From: Sphagnum magellanicum
Taxonomy: Eukaryota > Streptophyta > Sphagnopsida > Sphagnales > Sphagnaceae
DNA length: 64,000 bases
Reading direction: 5' to 3'
Assembly (NCBI GenBank): GCA_021904315.1
Contig: CM038911.1
Span: 3,395,780-3,459,779, forward strand
The notes under the pieces are model-generated. The model worked only from the letters and a program-made list of their open reading frames with translations. It had not been told where the DNA came from and ran no database searches. The translations under genes were made by a program, and so were the position numbers. This document shows positions 41,547-60,827 of the stretch, piece after piece (position 1 is the stretch's first letter; each line of letters begins with the position of its first letter).

Positions 41547-44022
41547 ATGGCAACTCCACTTTCTTCTGCACTTCATCTCTGCAAGGGAATAAGAGAAGAA
41601 TACTCCCATATTTCTGTGGGGCACTTGTGTCCTTTGGCTATCAACAGGCAACAGTGCATGCTTCTCTTGAATAAGGTATTGGAGACTGAGAACACACTGA
41701 AACCAATCCAGGTTAAGCTATCTCAACAAGATACTACTAGTTCAGGATTTCCAAATGTTGGTCCAGCAACTGAGGAACTTGTCCATGTGCTAAGGGCAGC
41801 TCACACGACAATCTTCAAAGACTGCTTTTGCAATGGCAGATGGATGGAATCAGCTCTTAGACAAGGTGGTGACTTGAAGGAAACATTTGCAGAGATTCTA
41901 TATGACCTGCAATGGTACATGATGGTACTACGCAGCATCTTCCCGGAGTGGACATTCCAAGACAGTGGGACTCCCCCCAGCTGGCTTCTTCAACAGGTAG
42001 ATTGTGACAGGAATCTAAGTGAACGTGACAATGACAGTTTGTTGAAAGCTGCAAAGCAGGATCAGGAGGATCTCAAGTTTCGCCTAGGAAACTTGAAGGG
42101 GAATCATGCTTGTCATGGAGAACGCTGTAGTGGAATGGATATAAACGAGCAATGTCTTGCATCACAATTACTGAACAAGATGGAATTCGAAGAGCAGTTC
42201 CAAGCTTTGCCCGCACATGCTAAGAAGAACTACCACGAAAAGCTGCATAAAGTTGATGGAATCAAGTTGGGTAAATGGCCTTTTGTTGTGTTGGCAAATC
42301 TGCAAGATCTACATAAAGGTCTTCTGCTAGGTTCAGGGTCATTTGGCAGTGTGCATGAAGCAAATTGGCTTGGAGAGTCATATGCCATGAAGATCCCCAA
42401 ACATCCATCTACGGAGCTTCTCAAGCAAGAGATTGCAGCTGTTGCAGGTGTTCACCATCCTCACATTATGGGTATTGTTTTCTGTGCTAAAGATGCAAAG
42501 GATAGTGTATACGTTATGGAACGCATGGATAAGTCACTCTCCGAAATGTTGAGAGACCAGTCAAGTGACAACCAACTCTCCCTTATTGGACGTGTGGGTG
42601 TCATGCTTCAAGTAGCCGAAGGAATGAAGTATCTTCACAGCAAGGGTCTAGTGCATCGTGATCTCAAGACAGATAATATTCTCATCAAGTGTGATGGTCC
42701 TGGCTCTGATCTAGTGGTCAAGCCCCTCTGGATTGCCAAAATCTCTGACTTTGGCACAACAAAAGTCAAAATGGATAGTACCGCATATGCAAACCAAACA
42801 ATGAACACTGGTACAACCATATTTATGGCACCTGAAATGTATGCAGGCCAACGCGCTGATCAGCTGCCTGAGAGATGCCATCCCAAGAAGGCAGATGTAT
42901 ACAGTTTTGGACTTATCTGCTTTGCAGTGCTGATTGGGGAGCCTACTCCCTTTCCAGTTGACGAATTGCTGAGGCCTACTATATTCAAAGATAGGGTGCG
43001 AGAGGGGAAGAGACCACAGCTGCCACATTACTGTCCCAGTGAGTTGTCCAATCTAATCCAACAATGTTGGGATGGCAACCCTGATAAGCGGCCCAACTTC
43101 CAGGAAATTTGTACAAAGTTGAGGCACATCAAAGGATTACTTCTTACAGGTATGGCAAAATTTGTGAGAATGGACTACACATTTCTGATCTGCATAAGAA
43201 CAATGAAAAAGGAATTCAACTATGAACTGCATGAGGCATACCGAATAGCTTAGTATCTAATTTTTTATGAAGTGTGAAACTTTGGTTTGATGCAGTTCTA
43301 GAAATTTGAACATTCCATTTTTGTTTGTGCAGAAGGTTCGTCACCTGAAGCTGGAAATTTATTGGCCTCAAGGTAAAGTTCCAACTCTTTTGAGAGTACT
43401 TTTTTCACAGCAGGATTCAAAAGAAGAAAATTCATTGAAAATATCGAAACTCATTTATTCTTATCGCAGAGTGTCAACATCCTCTTCCATTCAAGAGCGC
43501 ACATATAGGGCTTATTCAGGTGAGGACACATCAGAAACTCTCGCTATAACACTCTCCAAGGGCGTCCCTGGTGTCCGGACAACTCTTCGAGGGCAAGAAG
43601 ACTCTTTGAGGTCGAGGGTGTCTCCAGCAGAGAGGTCGAGGGCGTCTCTGACGGAGAGGTATCTGGCGGCGATGGAGGCGATGTCTCCGATGGAGAGATA
43701 TCTGGCGATGGAGGCGATGACTCCGATGGAGAGGTCGAGGGCGGCGATGGCGAGGAAGATGTCGAAGATGGCGGTGGTGGCGATGGAGAGGTCGAGGGCG
43801 GCGACGACGAGGGAGATGTGGCTATCCAGCAGCGATGTCTCCGATGGAGAGGTCGAAGACAATGGCAACGATGTCTCCGAGGGCGTCTCTGACGGACTGG
43901 TTTCGGGCGGCGATGGAGGCGATGTCTCCGACGGGGAGGGAGATGTCTTCGACGATGGCGATGGTGGCGATGGAGCTTTATCCAAGCAGCGATGTCTCCG
44001 CTGGTGGCGGCAATGGCGGTAA
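41547..44022 (+). CDS. Protein kinase with N-terminal MLKL/HeLo-like helical domain, multi-exon
   Basis: The main exon (41547-43149) encodes about 534 residues. The first ~240 residues are helical (NRQQCMLLLNKVLETENTL, and ILYDLQWYMMVL further on) and resemble the MLKL/HeLo N-terminal bundle by pattern only. The kinase domain follows: glycine loop LGSGSFGSVHEA (about residue 260), VAIK-type Lys in YAMKIPK, catalytic HRDLKTDN (about 369), SDFGTTK (about 400), TTIFMAPEMY and ADVYSFG. All catalytic residues are present, so it should be active; the type is tyrosine-kinase-like Ser/Thr. Proposed later exons are 43333-43372 and one starting at 43470, in phase with GT-AG sites. The last may splice at 43519 or run on into the repeat-encoded tail ending at 44022. 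An in-frame ATG at 41475 would add 24 hydrophobic residues but crosses a likely acceptor near 41,537, so I chose 41547. Confidence 0.8.
43600..44020. repeat. GC-rich minisatellite of GATGTCTCCGATGGAGAGG-like units
   Basis: Imperfect units of GGCGATGGAGGCGATGTCTCCGATGGAGAGGTCGAGG type fill about 420 bases, far richer in GC than the flanks. Unit sizes are mostly multiples of three, so several frames stay open on both strands. One + frame encodes Met/Glu/Arg-rich repeats, another an acidic Gly-Asp-Val-Ser repeat, and the minus strand Ser-Pro-rich ones. It overlaps the proposed 3' end of the kinase gene; which frame, if any, is translated is unknown. Confidence 0.85.
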
Positions 44023-45312
44023 TTGCTTCCAATTGTGCACTTCCCGTAACACACCAAATGTGAGCACTATGCATGCAAGTACTAATTATCTACTTCTCAT
44101 TTTTTCTGTGCGAAGCGCAAAAATGTAAGATTAATACTTGTTTCCGTCAGGAGGGGGGGGGGTTAGAAGACTTGTTTTACACCCGGGGCAGGGACAGGGA
44201 GCTTAGGGCTGTTTAAAAATAACCTTTTAACCAAAAATTGTTGCGATCTGGTTTAGGGAAATTAAGAGAAAATTTTATTATATGCAACATATAATATTGT
44301 TATAAAAAGAGGCTCTCTACATTTTGTGGATTCTATAGTAGAGTACCCCAAAATGTAGTAAGCTACTATATCTTTTGGCTGCCTCTTATTATTTTTCAAT
44401 TTACCCGAAGAATAGTTACAATTGTGTTATTTCTTTTTGGACCCTTTTTCATTTATCATTGGATTTTGGGGGTGTTCCAAAATAATTATTTTAATATAAA
44501 AAATTGGACAGTCCATAATGAAATTCTACCATTTCCAAGATGTGTTCTTACTCAAGTATTATGGTTTTGAGGTTGATTTTTGTGTTTATTTAAGAGTTTA
44601 TTAAATTGTTTCGAGGCTTTAGAAGAGATGCATTGATTTCATTTAATGAAAATAGCAGAAAAATAAGCTGCTAGTGATTGTATGCTGGCAGAAAAACTAA
44701 TTTTGATTTCAAATGTAATGATGCACACCGCTTAGCAAAACAAAGAAGGGCAAGATAAAGAAAGTTTGTGACGAGAGGGAGTTTATTTCTCTCTATAGGA
44801 GTATATCGATTGCATTAAGGGAGCGCATGGTTCAAATATAAGCTCAAGTATAAGATCGAGTATTGGTCTTGGTATTGATCTTGGTAGTTATTTGAGTAGA
44901 GAAACGAAAAATGGGAAAAGCAGAAAGTGGAAATAACATAAATTTAATACAGGTAGTTTTTATTATAGAACTAAGACAGAAAAATAGCAATATAGATGAG
45001 TGAGGAATGAAATAAGAGATGGAGGCCCGTGAGAAGGCTCCAAAGATCAAGCAATTTGCTCTGAATCTATAAATCAATAAGTTATTGAAGAGAGGTCGAA
45101 GGCAAAATCAACAAAGGTGGCTTGAAATGGCCTTCTTGTCGTTTGCCTAATAGACTACACCCCCCCCTATATGGTAATTTCAAAGTCGAGGTGGGAAAGC
45201 AGAAATGAAAAATGGGAGGGCGCCAGCAATAGGGCCTAGCTCTCTCTTCGAAGTAAGAAGAGGGCCCAGCAGGAAGTGCTAACTTAACCAAGATATACTT
45301 CCTATGGCCTAA
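44023..45312. other. Transition zone between nuclear-type and mitochondrial-type sequence
   Basis: Up to about 44.2 kb the sequence looks nuclear. From about 45.1 kb it has the character of the mitochondrial part (purine-rich spacers, GGGCCTAGCTCTCTCTTCGA-like words). The exact junction was not found; no microhomology or filler could be identified by eye. Confidence 0.5.
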
Positions 45313-45667
45313 TTGAAGACTGCTGCAAATATATTACCATCTATAATATACTACCTCGTTACGCATTTCTGTAACTTGAGTATACAAAACATTTGTTATG
45401 TGATATTATTTCGAGCCAATGGTGAAATAAATTATTCTTGTCTCAAAAACAAAAGCCTATTTTTCGAGCTTTTTGGTAGGAAAAACTATTTGATTTTGTA
45501 GCATAATGATTTTGGATATGATCATGTAGTTGGTTGCATAGGTAATCTTGGTAAAGCTACTTTGATCAAAGCAGTTATATTTATAGTAATCATGATCGTT
45601 GCCTACGCAGCATTGGAAGCAGGCCAGACAAAATCAAATTGTTATGCATATCACAAGTATACTTAGT
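45313..45667 (+). other. Unassigned mitochondrial-type open frame with a hydrophobic segment and one TAG
   Basis: One frame runs from 45313 through TAG at 45499-45501 and on to a stop near 45667. After the TAG it encodes a segment with a plausible membrane helix (IKAVIFIVIMIVAYAALEAG). I do not recognise the family. A C-to-T change in a CAG would explain the TAG, as seen in ccmC. It may be a gene remnant or chance. Confidence 0.25.
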
Positions 45668-45669
45668 CA

Positions 45670-46895
45670 TGTCACAAGGCAAACATTCTGGTAGACTCAA
45701 AGGTTATAGCCTAATTACTCTAAAAAAAAGTCGACCTATGGCACAGGACATTATGGAGTCGATCCAAAAACCATACAAGGCGGAAAGAAAATCTTATCGC
45801 TGAAAAAAAAATATGTTTGCTACGCCCCGCCTGTTCCTTAAAATATGCAGTCTGCTTTCCTTCCAACAGCAATAAAATGAGTAAAACCGTAGCTGCTTAA
45901 GAGCAACTGTGAAAATTGTATAAGAAGAGCAAGAAAGTTAACCAACGCCACACAGCACGCGCGTGCTTGCCTTATGCCGGCCCGCTCAGGCTGGTGTCTA
46001 CGTCGTGTTCTAGAAAGGCGGCCTCATGCTGATGGTATAGCAGTAATATTTCATTTTTGTGGAAAGCGAGTATTTGTGGAAAGCGAGTAAAAAATATAGA
46101 CCTGCGGCCTTCTTCGTCTATTATGCGAGGGTGTGCGGCTCACCCGCGCACCCCCCTTTTTTTATTTCTTTTGGTTTAGATTGTTCGTAAAAAGCGCCAT
46201 TATGTAAAGCGTACATACATATTAGAGTGGGGGGGCTACATGTACTAAACGATAAAACTACTTTATAAAGGAAAATGCTTATATGTATGGATCTCGAAAA
46301 GGTGCATAGCCTTTCGTTGGCTTTGCAAACGAAGGACGCAGCAAATATATTTTTTTTTTTTTGTTTCATAAATTAGTAGAAAAAGATGCTGCGCCTCGCG
46401 GCCTGATTTGTTTTACAAGTTCAAATCAATCCCGATTTAAATTAAACTTTTTAAAGGCTTATTAGCCCGTTTTCTGATTGCACTAATCGAAAAAAAAAGC
46501 AATGCATTCTTCTTGTGCAAGCGTTTTGTCGATGCTTAGCTCAAAGGCAAGAAGTTTTTTTTAAGGCAAGAAGTATTTTTTCGCCGTAAACCTGCAGCCA
46601 AAAAAAAATATATATATATATTTTTTTTGCTGCAGGTGGGTGTCTGTTTTCTGACTATAGCCAATAACGTGTCACGTTCAAAATTATTATAACATTTTAC
46701 AACTTTCTTTGAGGAAGGCCATTACTTATTTAGGCTACCTCCAAGGGTTTACCTTCTAATCACCCGTAAGGTAGCCTCACCTTGTTAGTCTGTGGTCCAC
46801 AACCCATGTTTTTCTAAAGCTAGCAGAAAGAAATATATATTTCTTTTTTTTTCGTAGCTTTTAACATGGAACAAGATTAAAAAAAAGCCAACAAA
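45670..46895. other. Mitochondrial-type spacer upstream of nad1
   Basis: No gene is recognised. The spacer contains A/T runs and GC-clamped palindromes. ACCTGCAGC (46590-46598) and GCTGCAGGT (46629-46637) enclose an A-run, (TA)n and T-run, forming a near-perfect palindrome. GGCTACCT...AGGTAGCC around 46,732-46,776 forms another stem. GGAAAGCGAGTATTTGT is repeated in tandem at about 46,060-46,090. Confidence 0.6.
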
Positions 46896-47182
46896 ATGAG
46901 ACTGTATATCATTGGTATTTTAGCAAGAATACTTGGAATAATAATACCCCCTTTACTAGGAGTAGCCTTTTTAGTTTTAGCTGAACGTAAAGTAATGGCT
47001 TCCATGCAACGTAGAAAGGGTCCTAATGTAGTGGGATTGTTTGGATTGTTACAACCTTTAGCAGATGGTTTTAAATTAATGATAAAAGAACCCATTTTAC
47101 CAAGTAGTGCTAATTTATTTATTTTTATAATGGCTCCAGTAATTACGTTTATGTTAAGTTTGATTGCTTGGGCTGTTATACC
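46896..47182 (+). CDS. nad1: nad1 exon 1 (NADH dehydrogenase subunit 1), partial
   Basis: nad1 is a membrane subunit of respiratory complex I. The exon encodes residues 1-95 ([20 protein letters not shown] onward), including the hallmark [20 protein letters not shown]. It ends in VIP at CC|GTGCG, a canonical group II 5' splice site, after 287 nt. That equals the known intron site nad1i287. There are no stops within the exon. Pro in IIIPPLLG, where most relatives have Leu, is a likely C-to-U editing site in the source genome. The remaining exons are absent from this window because the intron is cut at about 47,848, so this copy cannot give full nad1. Confidence 0.93.
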
Positions 47183-47848
47183 GTGCGCCGTGTAAGGTGC
47201 TTTCGTCGCTATGGGGCATGTCCCGGTGTCTGATCTCCAATCTGCGTCAATGGAGTAAATCACCCAGAGGTAGCGTTGCCGCAGTGCGCGTAGAAAAGCA
47301 TCTAGGAAACCAAGTCACAGGAGACCCATATCTCTAAGGACGGCTCGGAAGATATTGTTGGGGTTGATAAGGCTAACAAATCCGAATTACGTAGCCGCTG
47401 AACGACAGCATTTACCAAGCCAGCGGGTAACGACTTGGTCTCGTAATCGGTTCTTTTGGTAGGTATAACAGAGGCCGAAGACGGAAAAAAAGATATATTT
47501 CTTTTTTCGGGAGCATTTTCAATAAGAGAAAATAAGACTATGCGGACATCTTACCTCAACGCACGGGTGAAAAGAAGAGTCGAAGACGCAATCATGGGAT
47601 CGGCCCACTCTTTAGGGAGAGGGTCAACGGAGTCGCTGTAGTAAGTGAGAAGGGAGACCAACTAAGCTAAGTACTGAAGGGCGGCAGTCATGATTTGATG
47701 GTAGAGAGTGTGGCCCTTTCCTCATTACAAATGTGGCAAAGCCGGTTATGCTTGAACTTTTCCAAGGGGACTAGTTGATCATAGCAGACACTCAAATTCT
47801 GCTATGACCTCATTTAATAAAAACTTGGTGAAGTGCGTCAAACTATGA
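47183..47848 (+). other. 5' part of the nad1 group II intron (position 287), truncated
   Basis: The intron starts with GTGCGCCGTG, and a ~665-nt sequence with the G/A-rich, structured look of group II domain I follows. No domain V is seen before the sequence switches to an atp8 copy at 47,849. The rest of the intron and nad1 exon 2 are missing here. Confidence 0.7.
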
Positions 47849-50605
<2,757 letters not shown>

Positions 50606-50718
50606 ACCTGCCAATACTAGAAGAGATAATAAAAGTAAGAATGTTGTCACTAATACAGACCACACAAATAAAGGTAATCTATGCATGGTCATTCCTGGGC
50701 CACGCATGTTGAAGATAG

Positions 50719-56644
<5,926 letters not shown>

Positions 56645-56664
56645 TCATCTTTATGCAAAATTGT

Positions 56665-57216
56665 TCATTTTATAACCCCATCTTTCAATAATATCATGCT
56701 TTGTTGAACTAATTTTGACTGATGTTCTCGCAATTTGGAAAAGCGAAATTTGTCACAAACTGTTTCGCGAAAACAAGTTACTATCTTCTCTTGTAGACTG
56801 ATGCGAGAATGCTCCTGAATAGCTAACAGTGTTTTTAACTTTTGCTCTATTTGTTGGCGCAACACAGCTTGCACTGTCTGTTTGCACTTAGGTGCACAGC
56901 GCGTAATTATATCATTTATACATGATTCTCCGATTACTTGCATACTTGAATGCAAACTGGTACTATGTAATTCGTGCTGTTTTTTTAACTCGGACAATAG
57001 AGCTTCCCGAGAACTCATCAATTGCTGTAACTCTAAAAGAAGAGCTTCGCTTCGCGCATCAAAAGTAGCTTTTAAAGTTTCACCAAAGGTTTTTTGAGTA
57101 AATATGATAAAACCTACAAAACTTAAAACTACAATAACTTCTTCATTATAAATTAAGATTTGTTTTGAACTCAAAACACTAAAAATTAAAGTAGCAAATA
57201 TGAGCAATTCACGCAT
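56665..57216 (-). CDS. atp4: ATP synthase F0 subunit b (atp4/ymf39), 183 aa, intact
   Basis: ATP4 is the peripheral-stalk subunit of mitochondrial ATP synthase. The frame [20 protein letters not shown]... has an N-terminal hydrophobic segment ([19 protein letters not shown]) and a long charged helix, both typical of plant mitochondrial ATP4, and is uninterrupted. It overlaps the end of atp8 by 8 nt and the start of cox1 by 4 nt (ATGA), so the three form a tight cluster. It is intact, unlike its neighbours. If the segment is nuclear, the gene is probably not expressed as an organelle protein. Confidence 0.95.
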   Translation of the reverse strand: MRELLIFATLIFSVLSSKQILIYNEEVIVVLSFVGFIIFTQKTFGETLKATFDARSEALLLELQQLMSSREALLSELKKQHELHSTSLHSSMQVIGESCINDIITRCAPKCKQTVQAVLRQQIEQKLKTLLAIQEHSRISLQEKIVTCFRETVCDKFRFSKLREHQSKLVQQSMILLKDGVIK

Positions 57217-57732
57217 TCGTATTCCTCTTCTTTCTTGGTCCGTTTTGGATATTTATTAGAGTGTTCCTCTGTCCGCGTAAAACATATATTTTGTTGAGAG
57301 CGGTGCTTTGACGTAAAGCTAAAAAAGTGTGATGATAAGTAGAGGGACTCATGGTTGAGAGTGCGTTTTTTTTTATTATTTGTGAGACACTAATTTCTCC
57401 CAATAAACATACATAAGATTTATTCATTTTTTTAATTGATTAGCATTTAAGCTTTTTACCATTTCGTTACACCACTTAAATGCTCCAGATACACTCGAAT
57501 ACAGATAGGATATACTGGTGTCGAAGCATTCTTGGAAAAGCACATCCTGTTCAACACTGTAATTGCTCAGCTCTGTGCCTACATTTTGATGTGAAATCAG
57601 CTGCTCTTGTAGTTTGAGAATGCGACTTATTTTGGGTAATCCGTCATTATATAATAGTACGTAAAGAGTCATAAAAAACACACATAACCAAACAAATTGC
57701 GTCAAATACGTAAATTGATCTAGTTGAGGCAT
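57209..57732 (-). pseudogene. atp8: ATP synthase subunit 8 (atp8/ymf19), one frameshift
   Basis: ATP8 is a small membrane subunit of F0. The start MPQLDQFTYLTQFVWLC is diagnostic, with one N-terminal membrane helix. The frame runs to NQLKK, then a one-base deletion in the A-rich stretch (57,424-57,436) creates TGA. The remaining part (MNKSYVCLLGE... to ...KKRNTNA) continues in another frame to 57,209. The partial copy at 47.9-48.1 kb keeps the missing G, which shows this is a deletion here. It could be true decay or a homopolymer sequencing error. Confidence 0.92.
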
Positions 57733-58193
57733 TTTTATTTTATTTTTTTTTGCTGATTTAAATATTTATTAAATTACAAGAAAAGAAAACAAGTTTTCTT
57801 CTCTGAGTCCTTAATGCTAAAGCTCTTTAAGCAAAACCTGCCGCCAAACAGGCCGTAGTCGCAAAAAGTTGGAGACAAAAAAATTCGTAAAAAAACTAGA
57901 GTCATGACGAAAAAATCTATATATTTTTTTATTAGCATTTTACATAATGCAAAGCGAACACCATGATTTTTTTGGAGTCCAGACGAAAGAGAGATATTTT
58001 TGAAGCTTATAAATAGGTCAACTAGAAGCTACTCATACTTCCACTCTTCCCTATTTTATTATTGAGGTCTTGAGTCTGGGCATATCCCCCTGCATTATTG
58101 GAGGCGCAGGGCGATGATAAATTGCTTGTAGTCGCACTAATTGGTCATTTCCATAACATTATCTCTTCAAATCCAGTTTTGAGTTGCTTTGCG
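57733..58193. other. Mitochondrial spacer between rps1 and atp8
   Basis: This is AT-rich spacer with homopolymer runs and a CCTGCCGCC-like word. No gene or tRNA is seen. Confidence 0.6.
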
Positions 58194-59021
58194 TTAACAC
58201 ACTGACAAAAATGAATTTATTGTCCGGCCTTGGTCTTTGAGTTTAAATATGTTGTTTGTGGTGGATTTTTCCGTATTTTCACGCGTTTTTTCAATGTAAG
58301 CTTGAGGCTTGGGGCCCAAGCGTTTCAAGCTCTGTTTGGTTTTTGGGGTTGTGGAAACCATGGGAAGATAGCTGAAATTTTGATTTTTTTTTAAAATTTT
58401 TTTTTCATACTTATAAAAAAATGTGTTCTTCTTTGTGTTCCGCAAGTGTTTCCGCTTTACGCCTAAACGCTTTATTTTTTTTCGATGCACTTTTGCCGGC
58501 GAAAAAAAATCTATTTTGCCATCATCAATATCTTTTACCACGATATTGCCGATTTTCAGGTTCATATTCAAAATGGAAAAAATTCTCCATTGACTATGAA
58601 AGACTTTTCTACTTCTGCGAAGACTCTTTGGAAGGAAAGCTATATGACCTGCAATTGCTATGGCATAACCTCCTTTGACCGAATTCAAAAGAAAGCCTTT
58701 GACCAAATTATGGTCACTTTGCCAAATTTTGGTTAGTTCAGTCCAAATTAGTTTACTTTTACATTTCCTCTCTAACGGTTTTGGCAAAAGCATCTTTAGT
58801 TCACCAAACACTTCCACATCTTCAATTCCCAAAATAAACCTCGCTTGCTTGGTGATTGGCACTCTCTTCAGCTCGTGTTGGAAACAAATTATTAGAGTCT
58901 TCAGTCCTGTATCCACCAATACCATGTTTTGTTGTAATTTTTTTATCGAACATTGTATAGCGCTTCCGCGTAATGGATTCAAACTAGAATTATATTTGGG
59001 AAATAATTGAGTAAAGCTCAT
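58194..59021 (-). CDS. rps1: Mitochondrial ribosomal protein S1, 275 aa, intact
   Basis: The start MSFTQLFPKYNSSLNPLRGS and the following S1-type segments (NMVLVDTGLKT...IICFQHELKRVP and LVKGFLLNSVKGGYAIAIAG) match bryophyte-type mitochondrial RPS1, a small-subunit protein. The C-terminal third is a long basic low-complexity tail, usual for this family. The frame is complete and about the same length as the liverwort protein as I recall it. It lies upstream of atp8 on the same strand, so rps1-atp8-atp4-cox1 run in one direction. Confidence 0.92.
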   Translation of the reverse strand: MSFTQLFPKYNSSLNPLRGSAIQCSIKKLQQNMVLVDTGLKTLIICFQHELKRVPITKQARFILGIEDVEVFGELKMLLPKPLERKCKSKLIWTELTKIWQSDHNLVKGFLLNSVKGGYAIAIAGHIAFLPKSLRRSRKVFHSQWRIFSILNMNLKIGNIVVKDIDDGKIDFFSPAKVHRKKIKRLGVKRKHLRNTKKNTFFYKYEKKILKKNQNFSYLPMVSTTPKTKQSLKRLGPKPQAYIEKTRENTEKSTTNNIFKLKDQGRTINSFLSVC

Positions 59022-59040
59022 TTTGCTTCTTTCTTTTTTC

Positions 59041-59263
59041 TTAGTACTTATTTCTTAATCTTATTTTTTTGCTTATAGAGGCTTCCAGACCACGCTGCGC
59101 CCTCATAATAAGTTTTATAGGAAATACAATTACATAGTAATTACTAGAGAGTAGAGCGAGACTCAGGCTGCAAAAAAAATAGGGGCTTTGCCCTTTGCCT
59201 TGATGGGCAAGGAGTCGTGTCCTCTCATAAAACCGTACATGATAGTTTTGCATCATATGGCTT
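59041..59263 (-). other. Group II intron domain V/VI and following open frame upstream of rps1
   Basis: On the minus strand 59263-59230 folds as a 34-nt domain V (AAGCCATATGATG...CATGTACGGTTT on the reverse complement), followed by a short GC stem and CCCCTAT, the same 3' ending as the cox1 position-511 intron. After it an open frame of about 45 codons reads YFFCSLSLALLSSNYYVIVF and ends in a basic tail before rps1. It could be the last exon of an intron-containing gene that I do not recognise, or intron-derived sequence. No upstream exon lies nearby. Confidence 0.6.
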
Positions 59264-59467
59264 TCTGCTCAAAGCTATGAAAAAAAAAGTCTAGATTTTT
59301 TTTTTGTTAATATCATCAATTCCTTGTCACCAGTTGGCCCATCTTGCCGAGAAAGAGTCTGCTGCCGTCATAAACATGCGGCTCTTTACTGGTTAGGCTT
59401 GAGGGGCTGCGAAGCCTGTGGCCTTTCATTTCTTTTTTAGACTCTTTGCACCAAAAGTCTAAGAAAT

Positions 59468-59538
59468 GGCTAAGTAACATAAAGGTAATGTATTGGATTG
59501 CAAATCCTAGAAAGATGGTTCAAATCCGTCCTTAGCCT
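59468..59538 (+). tRNA. trnC: tRNA-Cys (GCA)
   Basis: This 71-nt cloverleaf has acceptor stem GGCTAAG/CTTAGCC, anticodon stem GGATT/AATCC around GCA, and T-arm loop GGTTCAAATCC. It is mitochondrial in style, without an encoded CCA. All stems appear intact. Confidence 0.93.
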
Positions 59539-59929
59539 ACCTTACAATTATACTGTTTTTGCAGAAGTGCTGACTTATTATCTAAAGTCAAAAACCTTGA
59601 TCAACCTTTATACTTATCCACCATCTGCGACGCAGGCAGTGCAAGCAACAACTGGCTAAGCGCCTGCGGCCAAAAAAAAAAGTATATTTTTTTTTCAAAT
59701 TAAGGCAAGGCTGTGTTTTATACTTTAAGGTTGCTTCTTTTCTGGAAAAAAGAGCAAATATATATATATATATATATATATTGTAGAACAGCCCCCAGAA
59801 AGAAGCATGCTTTTATTCAAAGCCACTGAGAAATTGAACTTCAGACCACTTTAAATTATTGAAGGAATAAATAATATTTCTTTTCTGAGCTCCTTAGAGA
59901 TGCTTGAATTTAAAGCTTCACTCTATTGT

Positions 59930-60002
59930 GTTTAGAAGTGGATTTGAACCACTGACACAAGGATTTTCAGTCCTTTGCTCTAACCACCTGAGCTATCTAA
60001 AC
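59930..60002 (-). tRNA. trnF: tRNA-Phe (GAA)
   Basis: This 73-nt cloverleaf on the minus strand has acceptor stem GTTTAGA/TCTAAAC, D-arm AGCTCAGGTGGTTAGAGC, anticodon stem AAGGA/TCCTT with loop CTGAAAA, and T-arm loop GGTTCAAATCC. It is divergent from rps2, whose start is 18 bases away. Confidence 0.95.
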
Positions 60003-60019
60003 AAAAATCAAAAGGAACT

Positions 60020-60703
60020 ATGTACAATTCTAGTTTGTTGGTTATTCAAAAATTACTAAGTACAAACGCATATCTGGGCCATCGGATACCTACTTCCGAT
60101 TTTCAAGGATATTTATACGGATTTAGAAATGAAATGGCTATTATTAATTTAGAAAAAACACTTATTTGTTTACGAAGGGCTTGTAATTTGATTGAATTTA
60201 TTATTCGTGCAAAAGGCCATTTCTTATTGGTAAATACTAATCTAGAATATAATAAAATAATTCAACAAATGGCAAAAAAAACCAATCAAAGCTATATCAA
60301 TCATAAATGGATTGGGGGTTTTTTAACTAATTGGAAACATATGAAAAATGTACAAAAACACTTTCAGGATTTCTCCGCGCATTCTAATTTAAAGGACGCC
60401 TCCACATCTTCACCTTTCAATTCTTTTCCACGTTTTAGAAAGATGCAAAAATGTTTTGAAGGAATCGTGACACACGATATTCTAGATTGTTTGGTAATAA
60501 TAGATGCAAATAAAAATTCCATGGCTATACTTGAAGCTGATCAATTACAAATACCTATTGTATCTTTGGTGGATTCTAATATTCCAAACATATTACAAAA
60601 ATTAATAACTTATCCTATTCCAGTAAATGATGATTCTATACAGTTTGTATATTTATTTTGTAATTTGATCACGAAAACAGTCATTCTTTCACAAAATGCT
60701 TAG
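60020..60703 (+). CDS. rps2: Mitochondrial ribosomal protein S2, 227 aa, intact
   Basis: RPS2 belongs to the small ribosomal subunit. The frame contains the S2 core signatures LGHRIPTSDFQGYLYGFRNE, IINLEKTLICLRRACNLI, NHKWIGGFLTNWK, DCLVIIDANKNSMAILEADQ and the final SLVDSNIPN segment. Start and stop are clear and there are no breaks. Retention of rps2 in the mitochondrion fits a seed-free plant. Confidence 0.94.
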   Translation: MYNSSLLVIQKLLSTNAYLGHRIPTSDFQGYLYGFRNEMAIINLEKTLICLRRACNLIEFIIRAKGHFLLVNTNLEYNKIIQQMAKKTNQSYINHKWIGGFLTNWKHMKNVQKHFQDFSAHSNLKDASTSSPFNSFPRFRKMQKCFEGIVTHDILDCLVIIDANKNSMAILEADQLQIPIVSLVDSNIPNILQKLITYPIPVNDDSIQFVYLFCNLITKTVILSQNA

Positions 60704-60827
60704 CTGCTCTCGCAAAACCCTTTGAGTGGGGGCCGCAGAGCGTAGCTTTTCAAAAAAATATATATATATATATTTAAATCTTTATGGCTTTCCTGGTATT
60801 TATTTATTTTATTTATAGCACCAATTA

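Noticed and set aside
43512..44074. Two long minus-strand open frames (about 180 codons each), rich in Ser, Pro, His and Arg
   Set aside because: They are by-products of the GC-rich minisatellite, whose units are multiples of three; there is no domain and no independent gene signal.
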